Below, in pieces: positions 8,421-17,067 of a stretch of 64,000 bases of DNA (within the stretch, counting starts at the first letter, position 1; each line of letters opens with the position of its first letter). Source of the DNA: Rhodococcus sp. 1163 (GTDB lineage: Bacteria > Actinomycetota > Actinomycetes > Mycobacteriales > Mycobacteriaceae); assembly GCF_002091985.1 (NCBI RefSeq), contig NZ_MKKX01000016.1, positions 1 to 64,000 of the forward strand, in the 5' to 3' direction. A program made the translations under genes and the position numbers. The notes under the pieces were generated by a model. The model worked only from the letters and a program-made list of their open reading frames with translations, did no database searches and had not been told where the DNA came from.

Positions 8421-9296
8421 ATGTTTTCGTGGGATCGTTTGAGGATTTTCGCCGCAGTGGCCGAATACGGTTCGGTCACACGGGCCGCAGAATCCCTGCG
8501 GCTCACCGGACCTGGAGTCTCGCAACATATCCGAAAGTTGGAGAAGGAAGCCGGCACCGCGCTCGTCGAGCGAGAGGGGAGGTCGATACGGCTGACCCCC
8601 GCCGGTCGGGCGTTGGCGACGCGCGCGGCTGCCATGTCCGCTCTCGCCGACGCTGCCGAGGACGATGTCGCCGCTATCGACACCGCCGTCGCCGGCGCTC
8701 TGAGAGTGGGCGCGGTCGCCAGCGCGCTGCGTCGACTGGTGGTTCCGGCACTGGCCGACCTTGTTCGTACGTATCCACTGCTGCGCCCAGAAGTCGTCGA
8801 CGGGGAAGGAATCGACCTGCTCGACCGCCTCCAGCACCGCACCCTCGATGTCGTCGTGTTCGAGTCCTGGGACCACCGGCCGGCGACCGTGCCGGCAGGT
8901 ATCGATGTACACACGCTCCACACCGAGGATGTACACCTCGCGGTACCCACCGACGACAGCCGTGAGATGGCCAGCCTCGGTGACGAAGCCAACTCGATCT
9001 GGACGGTGTGCCCAGCAGGATCGGATGCGCACTCAGCGCTCGTACACGTATTGCGTGAAGCCGGGGTCGAACCGACAATCCGATACGAGGTTTCCGACTA
9101 CTCGACCCAACTGGCCCTCGTCGAAGCCGGCCTCGCCGTCGCGCTCGTCCCGGACACCGCGCGAGCGCGAACGGCCGGCGTCCGTTACCTGCCGACCAGC
9201 CCGGTCGTGACACGTTCCCTGCGGGCGGCGAGCTCCACCCGAATTCCGGCAGTCGCCGCGCTGATGGATGCGATGAACACCATCCTCGCGTCCTGA
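8421..9296 (+). CDS. LysR-family transcriptional regulator
   Basis: 291 residues with the standard LysR layout. The N-terminal winged helix-turn-helix (FAAVAEYGSVTRAAESLRLT then GPGVSQHIRKLEKEAG) is followed by a wing and linker helix. A periplasmic-binding-like effector domain with VGAVASALRRLVVPALADL at its start fills residues 90-290. It is transcribed away from the EamA exporter gene, an arrangement in which LysR proteins usually activate the neighbour in response to its substrate. The ATG at 8421 follows AT-rich DNA (TACTTAT directly before it) with no Shine-Dalgarno sequence, so the transcript could be leaderless. Confidence 0.92.
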   Translation: MFSWDRLRIFAAVAEYGSVTRAAESLRLTGPGVSQHIRKLEKEAGTALVEREGRSIRLTPAGRALATRAAAMSALADAAEDDVAAIDTAVAGALRVGAVASALRRLVVPALADLVRTYPLLRPEVVDGEGIDLLDRLQHRTLDVVVFESWDHRPATVPAGIDVHTLHTEDVHLAVPTDDSREMASLGDEANSIWTVCPAGSDAHSALVHVLREAGVEPTIRYEVSDYSTQLALVEAGLAVALVPDTARARTAGVRYLPTSPVVTRSLRAASSTRIPAVAALMDAMNTILAS

Positions 9297-9618
9297 TTCC
9301 TCGTCTACGGCCGAACTGCAATCGCAGCCGCTAAGGACGCGCGGGCATGCCTGGCGTCGTGAGCCGCTGTAGTGCACCGAGGCGTTGCGGCATCGCGGGT
9401 GGCGTTCCCTTCGTCCCCGCGCAGCTGTACGAAGCGGATGTTCTAGAAATTTCCGATTCCGATCCTCGGCTGCGGTGGTGCCGGGGTTGATCTGGCGATC
9501 ACAACTACGCAGACGGCGAAAGCGCGTGGGTTCGGAATCCACGTACGGCACACCCCGCGACGGCGCGGTCATCGGCAGCGATCCCGACCACACCCTCAAC
9601 TGACCGTACCCTCGACCC
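9297..9618. other. Gene-free stretch between the LysR gene and an exported-protein gene
   Basis: Only short frames that look like chance openings occur on both strands. No terminator-like hairpin or conserved site is obvious. The promoter of the gene at 9619 must lie in the last hundred bases. Confidence 0.4.
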
Positions 9619-10617
9619 ATGTACCGGCCATCGATCAGACCTGAAGTGGAAGTGTCCGTTTTCGGCGTGACATTGCTCCTCCTGGCCACCGGATCCGGGT
9701 CCCCCATCGGTGGCGGCCACAACATCGAAACATTCACACCCCCAGAGGCCTCGGTCGTAGAGAAGGCGGACTGCCTTCTCCCCGAAATACAGACACCGCT
9801 CGCCGGTGCGGTCCAATGGCCACAGATAGACGCACCGCCGACAATCACCCCCGGATACCCCCCGGATGACTTCGAACCCGTTGCGATAGTCCGCTGCGAA
9901 CGCGGGGAAGACCCGAACGGGCAACTGACCATCGATGCAATACACATGGAAGGGCAGGTCGACGACGTCTACGAAACGTTCAGAACTCTCTCCCAGCGAT
10001 TCGCAGGCAGTGGATCCGGGTCCAGCTGTGCCGTCGACGGTCGACCCCCGGTAGGACTCTGGCTCGTCAATCGAGATGACCACGCGATACGCCCTCAATG
10101 GCCCACCACCCCATGCGGATACGACCTGTCACCCTTGGACGCGCTGGCCACACTGCATGAAGTGAAACGGGAACAGAACGTAGTAGACGGACTGGCCGCC
10201 GACAACGCCGGAGTGTGTCCACAGACCGTGCCCACTTTCTCCGTCACGATCGAGAACAACCCACCGGACGAGCGCCAGCAATATCGAGAAGCTACCGAGC
10301 TAGCAACGCCGATCGCCGATGTCGGCAGACTCCAAATTTGCCGATTCGCCAATGCAGATGTGCCCGTAGAAGAGTCACGGAATCGCCTCACCGCCGACCA
10401 AAGCCGAACCCTGATGCAGACAGTCGTGCAACTACCTCTGGCGCCACCCTGCGAACAATCAGCCCAACGCTATGCCGTAATCGAGCTACTACGACCCGAC
10501 GGCTCCGGAGGAACACACATGCAAGTCGAACTCGACGGCTGCAAACGTCTCTCGCTCGGCGGACACAGCGCCACAACAGACAGCCTCATCGCAGCTCTTA
10601 CCCTGCGGGCCGAGTAG
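9619..10617 (+). CDS. Hypothetical exported or membrane-anchored protein
   Basis: 332-residue protein with an N-terminal hydrophobic segment (VFGVTLLLLATGSGS, about residues 14-28) that could be a signal peptide or anchor, with a Gly/Ser-rich cleavage region. The mature part is rich in Pro, Asp and paired Cys (DCLLP, VRCERG, SSCAVDG, TPCGYD, GVCPQT, ICRFAN, PPCEQS, DGCKRL). Eight Cys residues suggest disulphides outside the cytoplasm. I do not recognise the family; it looks like an actinobacterial cell-envelope protein of unknown role. Confidence 0.65.
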   Translation: MYRPSIRPEVEVSVFGVTLLLLATGSGSPIGGGHNIETFTPPEASVVEKADCLLPEIQTPLAGAVQWPQIDAPPTITPGYPPDDFEPVAIVRCERGEDPNGQLTIDAIHMEGQVDDVYETFRTLSQRFAGSGSGSSCAVDGRPPVGLWLVNRDDHAIRPQWPTTPCGYDLSPLDALATLHEVKREQNVVDGLAADNAGVCPQTVPTFSVTIENNPPDERQQYREATELATPIADVGRLQICRFANADVPVEESRNRLTADQSRTLMQTVVQLPLAPPCEQSAQRYAVIELLRPDGSGGTHMQVELDGCKRLSLGGHSATTDSLIAALTLRAE

Positions 10618-10721
10618 AAGCCCCTACACCAGGCCAGTCGGTAGCTCAGGCCTGCCATACGCCGAAAGGTTCGCCGACTGTGCCCTGCACTACGAACACG
10701 AGCGTGGCACAGTCAGCGAAC

Positions 10722-11270
10722 TGAGGTTCCCCCTGAGGGTGGACACCGAGATAGCGGGACCGATGGTTCCGATGGAGGGATGTCCTCATGTCCCGCAAAC
10801 GCAGGTCGTTCACGACCGAGTACAAGGTCGAGGCCGCCCGACGGGTGATCGATTCCGGCCGCACCATCGCCGAAGTCGCCCGAGAACTCGGCATCAACGA
10901 AGCCCTGCTCGGACGCTGGGTTGCCGACGAACGCCGGCGGATCGAGGCCGCCGCAGTATCCGGTGACCGGCCGCTCACAGCCGCCGAACGCACAGAGCTG
11001 GCACGGTTGCGCCGGCAGGTGTCGGGGCAGTCCCATCTGTCGGTACCGCTTCTGCGCCCGGATGCGCGAAGCCTTCTCGGCGTCGTAGGGCTGCGGCGAT
11101 CGGACGAACTCGGCAATGGGGGCAAGACCAACGACGATATTGCAGCTGAATTCGCGGTGTCGACCGCGATGTTGTACAACTTTCGACGCCAGTATGGCCT
11201 TATGGACACCGACGCCGCGAAAGAGCTCAAGGACCTTCGGGACGGCCAGAGGTCTGCGGCGCTGTGGTAG
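10722..11270 (+). pseudogene. Chimeric IS3-family OrfA remnant
   Basis: The element's left end appears to be TGAGGTTCCCCCTGAGGG at 10722. From the ATG at 10788, residues 1-79 match an IS3 OrfA: RRSFTTEYKVEAARRVIDSG, then a helix-turn-helix with TIAEVARELGINEALLGRWV, to ELARLRRQV. The family then breaks off near 11024. After about 90 unrelated bases a second OrfA-like piece appears in frame (DDIAAEFAVSTAMLYNFRRQ, YGLMDTDAAKELKDLRD). The frame stops at 11270, and no OrfB with a DDE domain follows. Two different IS3 elements seem to have been joined by deletion. The product would be non-functional for transposition. Confidence 0.7.
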
Positions 11271-11349
11271 TGACCAACGTGGGCAGGTGGTTCTTGAGTT
11301 CATCGGCGTCCCTGCGTAACTTGCGGTATCTCCTCGCCAGTGAGCGGAG

Positions 11350-11742
11350 TGCGAACATCCTGGCATTGGTCGGATGGGTCAGTGCGCGGCAGCCGAAATT
11401 CTGATGACTCGTGCGAGCCTTCGATAAACGAGAAGCGCTGCGATCGGGTCTTCGAGCCGAAGCGTGCCGGTCGAAGGGGTGCAGCCTGTCGCGTTGGAGG
11501 TGCCTCGCGACATTGCGAACAATGTGGCACCGATGTCAGCGGCGCTGAGCAAGCGGTTGCTCTGGGACACAGCCCGGTACGGATTTGCGCCGCAGCAGGT
11601 CGCCGCATACGAGACCGAACTGCACCACCGCGTCATGGGTACAGTCGACGCGGGTGAAGGAGTGCGCGCCTTTCTCGAACATGGCGATCCTGAATGGGTG
11701 GCCGACATTAGTTCGGATTGGAAGGATTTGCCCTGGAACTAA
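11350..11742 (+). pseudogene. Enoyl-CoA hydratase/isomerase, 3' remnant with frameshifts
   Basis: The last 90 codons (RDIANNVAPMSAALSKRLLW to EHGDPEWVADISSDWKDLP) are the C-terminal half of an actinobacterial enoyl-CoA hydratase (crotonase family). Just upstream, matching pieces occur in other frames: LALVGWVSA, AAEILMTRA and VRAFDKREALRSGL correspond to the family's LPRLVGWARAAEILMTGR and FDAEEALRIGLV. At least two frame changes are present and the 5' half with the oxyanion-hole residues is gone. It was probably truncated with the neighbouring IS3 remnants. Confidence 0.78.
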
Positions 11743-11997
11743 ATGGTTTTCGGTCGAAACCTCATCCAGTCGGTTCAGGCACCGTCGTCCGCTGACAAGT
11801 TGCTGACGGTCTTCGGTCCTGCGTTGGATGGACTCGACGTTTGGGTGACTACCGAGGTGCGGCTGTTCCCCTCACCGAACGGTGTTTCTTTGCGGAACTG
11901 AGTTGAGAGATGACAAGAGAAGGCGCGTCCTCCGTTGCTGGCGCAGCTATCCGAGGTAGAAGGACGAATGTCCGCCTCAGCAGAAGGAGGAGTGAAG

Positions 11998-12933
11998 ATG
12001 GGTAAGAACACTGTGAGCGATAGGCCGAGTGTCGGCGTTCATGTGGTGACGGGTGCTACGGCGGGCCTAGGTCTAGAGACCGCGGCTGGGCTCGCTGAGC
12101 AGGGCCTACACGTCGTGATCGCCGGTAGAGGTTCCGAGCGACTCGCCGCGGCACGGGCATCGATTCTGAAGCGTTGTCCGGGAGCTTCACTGGACGTAAT
12201 CGCCGTGGATCTCGCGTCGCTGGACAGTGTCCGAGCGGCAGCCGCACAGCTCCGGGAGCGATACACCTCGATCGAAGTTCTGGTCAACAACGCGGGGGTG
12301 ATGTACACCCCGTTCGAGCGAACCGCGGAGGGATTCGAACTTCAGTTCGGAGTGAATTGTCTGGGCCACTTCGAGTGGACCAAACTGTTGATGCCGCTCC
12401 TGCTTGCGGACGATGGAGCTCGCGTGGTCAACGTGGCCAGCCACGCACATCGGGCGAACGGTATCGACCTGGCCGATCCCAACTGGGAGCGGCGCCCCTA
12501 CGACAAGTTCGTGGCCTATGCGGCTGCAAAGACAGCCAACATCTTGTTCACCGTGGGTCTCGAGCAACGATTCGCAGGTTGTGGGTTGCATGCATTTGCC
12601 GTACATCCGGGAACTGTGAACACCTCACTTGGTCGCTACATGAGCAGAGACGATATGCGTCATCTCAAGAGTCTCGTGGCCGCGAGCGCTGGTCTAGAAA
12701 GCGGAGCGGCACCGCCGCCGATCGTTTACGCCAGTGTGCGTGACGGTGCACGAACATCGGTGTGGGCGGCCACGACCGCAGATCTTGTTGACCGAGGGGG
12801 GTTGTATCTTGCCGATTGTGCCGTTGTGCAGGCGGCGGCGCATGCTACCGACCCAATTGCTGCTGACGAGCTTTGGGCGATGTCCGAGCAGTTGTGTGGT
12901 CCATGGGGTGCACAGCGAAGCGGGGATGCCTGA
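11998..12933 (+). CDS. Short-chain dehydrogenase/reductase (retinol dehydrogenase-like)
   Basis: 311 residues. The ATG at 11998 follows AAGGAGGAG with good spacing. The NAD(P)-binding TGATAGLG motif lies near residues 19-26, followed by NNAGV and the catalytic elements NVASHAHR (Ser) and YAAAKTAN (Tyr-x3-Lys). The long C-terminal part and the HPGTVNTSL stretch resemble the RDH/WWOX-like branch of the SDR family, which reduces or oxidises lipophilic alcohols and ketones. The physiological substrate is unknown. The gene is a single unit between the hydratase remnant and the higBA locus. Confidence 0.88.
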   Translation: MGKNTVSDRPSVGVHVVTGATAGLGLETAAGLAEQGLHVVIAGRGSERLAAARASILKRCPGASLDVIAVDLASLDSVRAAAAQLRERYTSIEVLVNNAGVMYTPFERTAEGFELQFGVNCLGHFEWTKLLMPLLLADDGARVVNVASHAHRANGIDLADPNWERRPYDKFVAYAAAKTANILFTVGLEQRFAGCGLHAFAVHPGTVNTSLGRYMSRDDMRHLKSLVAASAGLESGAAPPPIVYASVRDGARTSVWAATTADLVDRGGLYLADCAVVQAAAHATDPIAADELWAMSEQLCGPWGAQRSGDA

Positions 12934-13198
12934 GGTTGCCCGAGGAGCACGTGGCTCTGCAGGACTCGTCAATGCGTTCGTGGAGCGGTGGTCGCCAACT
13001 GAGGTTCTGCCGACGATCTTGCCATCAGGAATGCGCAGCGTCACCGTCAACGCTCCAGTCGACGCGAGTCGGTGTCGGCGGTCAGCTGACTGCTTAACGA
13101 GGTTCGGTGATGTCGCCGTATCTCGCACGTTGAAACTCGTTGTCCCGGAGACATATCCGACCGCGGTTACCGATGCAGACCGAGGTGGAGGGAGAAGA

Positions 13199-13504
13199 TC
13201 ACGCAGTTTTGAGCGGAATGATCTGTTCGAGTGTGTGGGTCAGTTGGGTGCGTTGGGTCTCGATGTCGTACCGGTTTTGGAGGTTGAGCCAGAAGCGTTC
13301 GGTGGTGCTGAAGTAACGGGCGAGGCGTAGTGCGGTGTCGGGGGAGATCCGTCTGGTTCCGTGGACTATTTCGTTGATTCGTCTCGGGGGTACGGCGATG
13401 GCAACGGCAAGTTTGTGTTGGGTGATGCCGAGTGGGTTGAGGTAGTCCTCGAGGAGGATCTCGCCGGGATGGATGGGCTCCATGATGGTGTCGGTGTCTG
13501 GCAT
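13199..13504 (-). CDS. higA: HigA antitoxin (Xre-type helix-turn-helix)
   Basis: 101 residues from the ATG at 13504, which has AAGGAGC upstream. The N-terminal EPIHPGEILLEDYLNPLGIT is the signature of HigA antitoxins. It is followed by the helix-turn-helix THKLAVAIAVPPRRINEIVH-like segment, GTRRISPDTALRLARYFST and the C-terminal ERFWLNLQNRYDIE. HigA neutralises the HigB ribonuclease and, with it, represses the operon by binding the upstream palindromes. It lies 20 bases after higB, the toxin-first order typical of higBA. Confidence 0.92.
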   Translation of the reverse strand: MPDTDTIMEPIHPGEILLEDYLNPLGITQHKLAVAIAVPPRRINEIVHGTRRISPDTALRLARYFSTTERFWLNLQNRYDIETQRTQLTHTLEQIIPLKTA

Positions 13505-13524
13505 GGTGGTTGCTCCTTGTCGTT

Positions 13525-13803
13525 CTAGTGGTAGTCGACGATTTCTACGTTGATGGGTCCCGCGGGTGTCCAGATGAAGCAGATGCGCCATTGCTGGTTG
13601 ATGCGGATGCTGTGTTGACCGGTGCGGTCACCGCTGAGTTTTTCGAGTCTGTTGCCGGGTGGGACTCGGAGGTCGTTCACATCGTCCGCGGCGTCGAGAA
13701 TCAGCAGTTTGCGCAATGCTGCGCGTTGGAGTTCGGGAGCGAGTTTCGTGCGGGTGCGGTTCCAGACATGTTCGGCGGTTTTGTTGGCGAAGGACTGCAG
13801 CAC
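13525..13803 (-). CDS. higB: HigB toxin (RelE/ParE-fold mRNA interferase)
   Basis: 92-residue toxin beginning LQSFANKTAEHVW, close to the usual IQSFADK.TE of HigB. The core ALRKLLILDAADDVNDLRVP is followed by GNRLEKLSGDRTGQHSIRIN and QWRICFIWT, including the basic residues and Arg-Ile/Trp-Arg-Ile strand used to cut mRNA on the ribosome. Start is GTG at 13803. Transcription is leftward from a promoter controlled by tandem palindromes just upstream. The frame is intact, so the module may be active. Confidence 0.92.
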   Translation of the reverse strand: MLQSFANKTAEHVWNRTRTKLAPELQRAALRKLLILDAADDVNDLRVPPGNRLEKLSGDRTGQHSIRINQQWRICFIWTPAGPINVEIVDYH

Positions 13804-13815
13804 TCATCCATGATA

Positions 13816-13847
13816 TAACGGATGGCGTTATTAACGCAAGGCGTTAT
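13816..13847. promoter_or_regulatory. Tandem 16-bp operator upstream of higBA
   Basis: Two adjacent 16-base units read TAACGGATGGCGTTAT (13816-13831) and TAACGCAAGGCGTTAT (13832-13847). Each is an inverted repeat TAACG[C/G]-N3-GCGTTA; the second is perfect. The phase is one and a half helical turns. The position directly before the higB start fits binding of HigA or the HigBA complex for autoregulation. Confidence 0.75.
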
Positions 13848-14020
13848 GCTCGACGGTTCGCACTGATGGAATAGGGATTGACTGCCTCTCATTGTCACTA
13901 TTTGCTCTTAGTCATTTTTTTGAGTCCGCCACAGGCTGCACTAAAACAGTCTCAGGTCGTGCATCGATGGGCACAGCTCCCTCGTGTAGAGCCGTCGAAC
14001 AGTGCGGAGGGAGACTTAGT

Positions 14021-14506
14021 TCAGCACGCGTCATGAAATTCGGCCTCGGAGACCACCTGTGACGACGCGGTGAGGACATGACCTGGCGGCAGAGAGTCCA
14101 CCGCGCTCTGTGTTGCCGATACCTGGGCCGCTTGGGCGTTCTCGTCTTTCAGAGATGCGATGACGATAAACAGTGAATCGGGATCTTCCGACAGTTGGAC
14201 TGCACTATCCGCAGCCCACGGGTCGGCGGGGGCAGTCAGCGGCACCTCGATTCGCCCCGATTGGGGGCTCGATGCTCGAATTTCGCCGAGGGTCGGATTC
14301 ACCTCATTATCGGCCAGTCCGTCGCGACCGGCGTGAATTCCGATGGAATCGACGCTGCCGCGGCATGCGTCGACCAGAACCAGCACGGAGCCGTCGGCGT
14401 CGCGTGCCAGTGCGGTCCTACCGACGATGTCCGTGTCGATGGCGTTTCCGCATCCGCTCGCCGCCACTGCGACAACGAGGGTTCCGATAATCATTGGTGA
14501 GCGCAT
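14021..14506 (-). CDS. Hypothetical lipoprotein
   Basis: 161 residues with a lipoprotein signal peptide: MRSPMIIGTLVVAVAASGC, with the lipobox AASGC and Cys-19 as the probable lipid-modified residue. The mature protein is acidic and small, with one further Cys pair (VDACRGS and the terminal FHDAC). It is expected on the outer face of the cytoplasmic membrane. The start is three bases after the end of the methyltransferase gene, so the two are probably co-transcribed. Function unknown. Confidence 0.7.
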   Translation of the reverse strand: MRSPMIIGTLVVAVAASGCGNAIDTDIVGRTALARDADGSVLVLVDACRGSVDSIGIHAGRDGLADNEVNPTLGEIRASSPQSGRIEVPLTAPADPWAADSAVQLSEDPDSLFIVIASLKDENAQAAQVSATQSAVDSLPPGHVLTASSQVVSEAEFHDAC

Positions 14507-14509
14507 GTC

Positions 14510-15166
14510 TTACTTGCGCGCCGTATCGCCCTGAAGGTTGACGAAGGTTGCTCGCCAACGGTTCTCGGCCGGCACCTGTTCGATCTCGGAAGTGGTCAGA
14601 CCGTGTGAGGAGAAGGATTCGATCTCGGTCCTGGTCAACGGCCACGGAGGTCCGTCGACATCGACACCTTCCTCACGAATTCCGGACACGACCAGCAATG
14701 TTCCGCCGGCCGACACGGTCGAGGCGATCGCGGTGATGGCGTCGCATCGCACCCACAGCGGCATCGACTGAACCGTGATCGATTCGATCACTACGTCGAA
14801 TGCGCCCCGCCACCGAGTGGGCATCGCAAGAACATCGGCCACCTCGTAGTTCACTGCCGAGCGAGGGAAACGCGTTCGCGCAGCGTCGATGGCGGTGGGC
14901 GAGACATCGAATGCTGTTGTCTCGTAACCGAGGGAGGCGATGAATTCGGCATCCGTCCCGTAACCACATCCGACTACGAGGGCGGTGCGTCCGTCTCGGG
15001 CACGGCTCTGCGCCCACTGCACGATCAGCGGATTGGGTTCCTCGCGATGCCATGGAACGACGGCGTTACCGTCGGCTGCCTCGCGGTAGAGCTTGTCGAA
15101 CCAGCCCGTTGGGTCTCCTTGGTTGATCGACTCTGTCGCAAGTCGCTGGTCGTCTGCACTGTTCAT
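14510..15166 (-). CDS. Class I SAM-dependent methyltransferase (thiopurine methyltransferase-like)
   Basis: 218 residues from the ATG at 15166; an upstream ATG at 15205 would add 13 doubtful residues. The opening WFDKLYREAADGNAVVPWHR followed by EEPNP is typical of the TPMT/TehB-like group. Motif I is ALVVGCGYGTDAEFIASLGY (Gly-rich SAM loop). AFDVSPTAIDAARTRFP is motif II with the acidic ribose ligand, and VADVLAMPTRWRGAFDVVIE contains motif III/IV. It is likely a small-molecule methyltransferase. It heads a two-gene unit with the lipoprotein gene and faces the hypothetical gene at 15250. Confidence 0.88.
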   Translation of the reverse strand: MNSADDQRLATESINQGDPTGWFDKLYREAADGNAVVPWHREEPNPLIVQWAQSRARDGRTALVVGCGYGTDAEFIASLGYETTAFDVSPTAIDAARTRFPRSAVNYEVADVLAMPTRWRGAFDVVIESITVQSMPLWVRCDAITAIASTVSAGGTLLVVSGIREEGVDVDGPPWPLTRTEIESFSSHGLTTSEIEQVPAENRWRATFVNLQGDTARK

Positions 15167-15249
15167 GAAGGGTCTGGCACCTCTCGTCGGGACGCGTTCG
15201 ATCATTATGCAAGCTGCGGGGGAGCGCCATGCCGTGGCACTGTGCAGTC

Positions 15250-16407
15250 ATGACCGAACCACTTTCGCAGCCAACGACGTCGCAGGACGTGACGTTGATG
15301 ATGGACCACGGCCAGTTCTATCTGCGTGGAGGCTTGGGCGACGAGGAGAACGAGTTCCCGCTCCTCGAATACGCTCTTGCAGCGCAACCGAACTCGGGTG
15401 ACGGTCTCACGATGGTGGTGCTGAACCCGCATCAGAACAACTTCGAGATGCCTATTGCTGTCGAAGTGTTCGATGCACGTCCTCCTATCGACGACGATGA
15501 GTGGCAGCAAATATGTGAGGATCGGCTCGAAGTGGGACCCGAGGGTGTGCTGCAGATCGACTCGACCACTATGAGTCCGGTCGATTGCACGGTTCCGCAG
15601 GGGAAGTATCTGGTGCAGGTGGCAGGCCGCGGATTTGTCAATTACGGATGGCCAGGTGACACCACGCCGGGCGATAACTGGCGAATTCGGCTCTGGCCTG
15701 ACGACGGCAGCGATACGCGACCAACGATTCAGTGGAACATGCCCGGATACGGCGTGCCGGAGAACGCTGAGCTCATCTCCGAGCCCGTTCCCTACGGCAA
15801 CGAGGAGCCGAGTTGGATCACCGTCTTTCATGAGGACGGAAGCACGGAGATGGTGGAGCGAGGAGACCTCGAACAGCGACGTCTGGCTCGGCCGGAGCCG
15901 ATCGAGCAGGTCGCGGGTTTCAATGGCGGCCAGACGCTCGCCGAGTTCGACCGCGACCTCGTAGTCGGACTCCTCGCTACCGACGCGGCGACCGCGCGCC
16001 GCATCGCGGTGTACTGCGCGAACGCGGCTTGCGAACACGCCGGACTGGCGGAGCTGCCGTGGGTGCGGCCGGCGCTCGACGCACTAGCCGAGAACCGAAC
16101 TCCTCCGGCACCATTCGCAAACATCATGCAGATCAACGACGCGTTCGCGCCACTTTTCGCGGACCTCGCGGGTGGAGGCGCCACGACGTCTTCGAGCGCG
16201 ACAGTCGTCAGTGGTCGGCCGAAGACTCCGTTCGATGGCAGAGGCGAGCCCCGATTCATGACCATACCTGCGTTGTTCAGCGCGCAGGACCCCTATCCGC
16301 ACAGGGCTGCGATCGAGACAATCGTCCACGCGTCGCATGCGTACGGTTTACAGACCCCGGATCTCTACGCGGCACTCCGGGAGGCATTCCCTGAACTAAA
16401 GGGATAA
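15250..16407 (+). CDS. Hypothetical protein, 385 residues
   Basis: Starts at the ATG at 15250 (an upstream ATG at 15229 is less likely). The N-terminal half (QDVTLMMDHGQFYLRG, then LLEYALAAQP and PIAVEVFDARPPIDDDEWQQ) is a beta-rich domain of the kind seen in small actinobacterial immunity or competence-J-like proteins, joined to a helical C-terminal half (AEFDRDLVVGLLATDAATAR and later SHAYGLQTPDLYAALREAFP). No signal peptide, no membrane helices. I do not recognise a catalytic motif. Its last 12 bases overlap the 3' end of the convergent TetR gene. Confidence 0.65.
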   Translation: MTEPLSQPTTSQDVTLMMDHGQFYLRGGLGDEENEFPLLEYALAAQPNSGDGLTMVVLNPHQNNFEMPIAVEVFDARPPIDDDEWQQICEDRLEVGPEGVLQIDSTTMSPVDCTVPQGKYLVQVAGRGFVNYGWPGDTTPGDNWRIRLWPDDGSDTRPTIQWNMPGYGVPENAELISEPVPYGNEEPSWITVFHEDGSTEMVERGDLEQRRLARPEPIEQVAGFNGGQTLAEFDRDLVVGLLATDAATARRIAVYCANAACEHAGLAELPWVRPALDALAENRTPPAPFANIMQINDAFAPLFADLAGGGATTSSSATVVSGRPKTPFDGRGEPRFMTIPALFSAQDPYPHRAAIETIVHASHAYGLQTPDLYAALREAFPELKG

Positions 16408-17013
16408 GTCGCGTTCGCCGACCGGGCCATCGTCGCCACCATTAGCAGGCGGGGTAAGAAAGCCGATGACGCCAGCGCACAACAGTTCTACTAGTCGTCG
16501 GTACACGCGGTCGGGGTCTGCACCGGCCGGATAGCCTTCTTGTGCTTCCAGGACGCAGAACCCATGGAGCGCGCTGCGCAGTGACCATGCTGCTTGTTCG
16601 GAATCATCCGCGCTCAATCCGTAGCCGGCAATGACCCGATTGATGACGTCGACAACCGCGCCGACGGCGGCCACGAGGTCGGCGTGCGGGGCGGTGGGGT
16701 AGCGGTCGGTTATTGCGTACAGCCCGGGGTGTGAGCGGACGAAACTACGCCACGCGTCGGCGAGCGCGATGACGGCGTCGTCCTTGGCGAGACCGACGGC
16801 GGCTGCGCGGAGGTGCTCTGCCAGCAGTTGCCGCGCAAGCAGGCTGAGTTGATGCTGGACGTCGTCGACGCCGTTCACGTGCTTGTAGAGAGCTGACTGC
16901 CGCACGTCGAGGGTTTCGGCGAGTCGACTGAGGACCAGGGCGTCGGGGCCATGGCTGTCCACGAGTTCGGCGGCAGCGGTGATGATGCGCTCACGAGTGA
17001 CCGGGATTCTCAT
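16396..17013 (-). CDS. TetR-family transcriptional regulator
   Basis: 205 residues. The N-terminal helix-turn-helix ITAAAELVDSHGPDALVLSR then LAETLDVRQSALYKHVNGVD is the TetR core. The C-terminal domain with WRSFVRSHPGLYAITDRYP and WSLRSALHGFCVLEAQEGYP is the WHG/TetR_C_33-type ligand domain. It is transcribed away from an EamA transporter and amidohydrolase pair, with a perfect palindrome (17052-17066) between them, so it very likely represses those genes and itself. Confidence 0.9.
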   Translation of the reverse strand: MRIPVTRERIITAAAELVDSHGPDALVLSRLAETLDVRQSALYKHVNGVDDVQHQLSLLARQLLAEHLRAAAVGLAKDDAVIALADAWRSFVRSHPGLYAITDRYPTAPHADLVAAVGAVVDVINRVIAGYGLSADDSEQAAWSLRSALHGFCVLEAQEGYPAGADPDRVYRRLVELLCAGVIGFLTPPANGGDDGPVGERDLSL

Positions 17014-17051
17014 GTGAACATCTTCCCTTTTGAGGACGGCGCAATAGTGCA

Positions 17052-17066
17052 GTGATAATGTATCAC
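17052..17066. promoter_or_regulatory. TetR operator candidate overlapping the EamA start region
   Basis: GTGATA-ATG-TATCAC is a perfect 6+3+6 palindrome ending one base before the EamA start codon at 17068. It includes GATAAT, which could serve as a -10 box; if used rightward, the EamA transcript would be leaderless. A bound TetR dimer would block initiation directly. Confidence 0.6.
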
Positions 17067-17067
17067 C

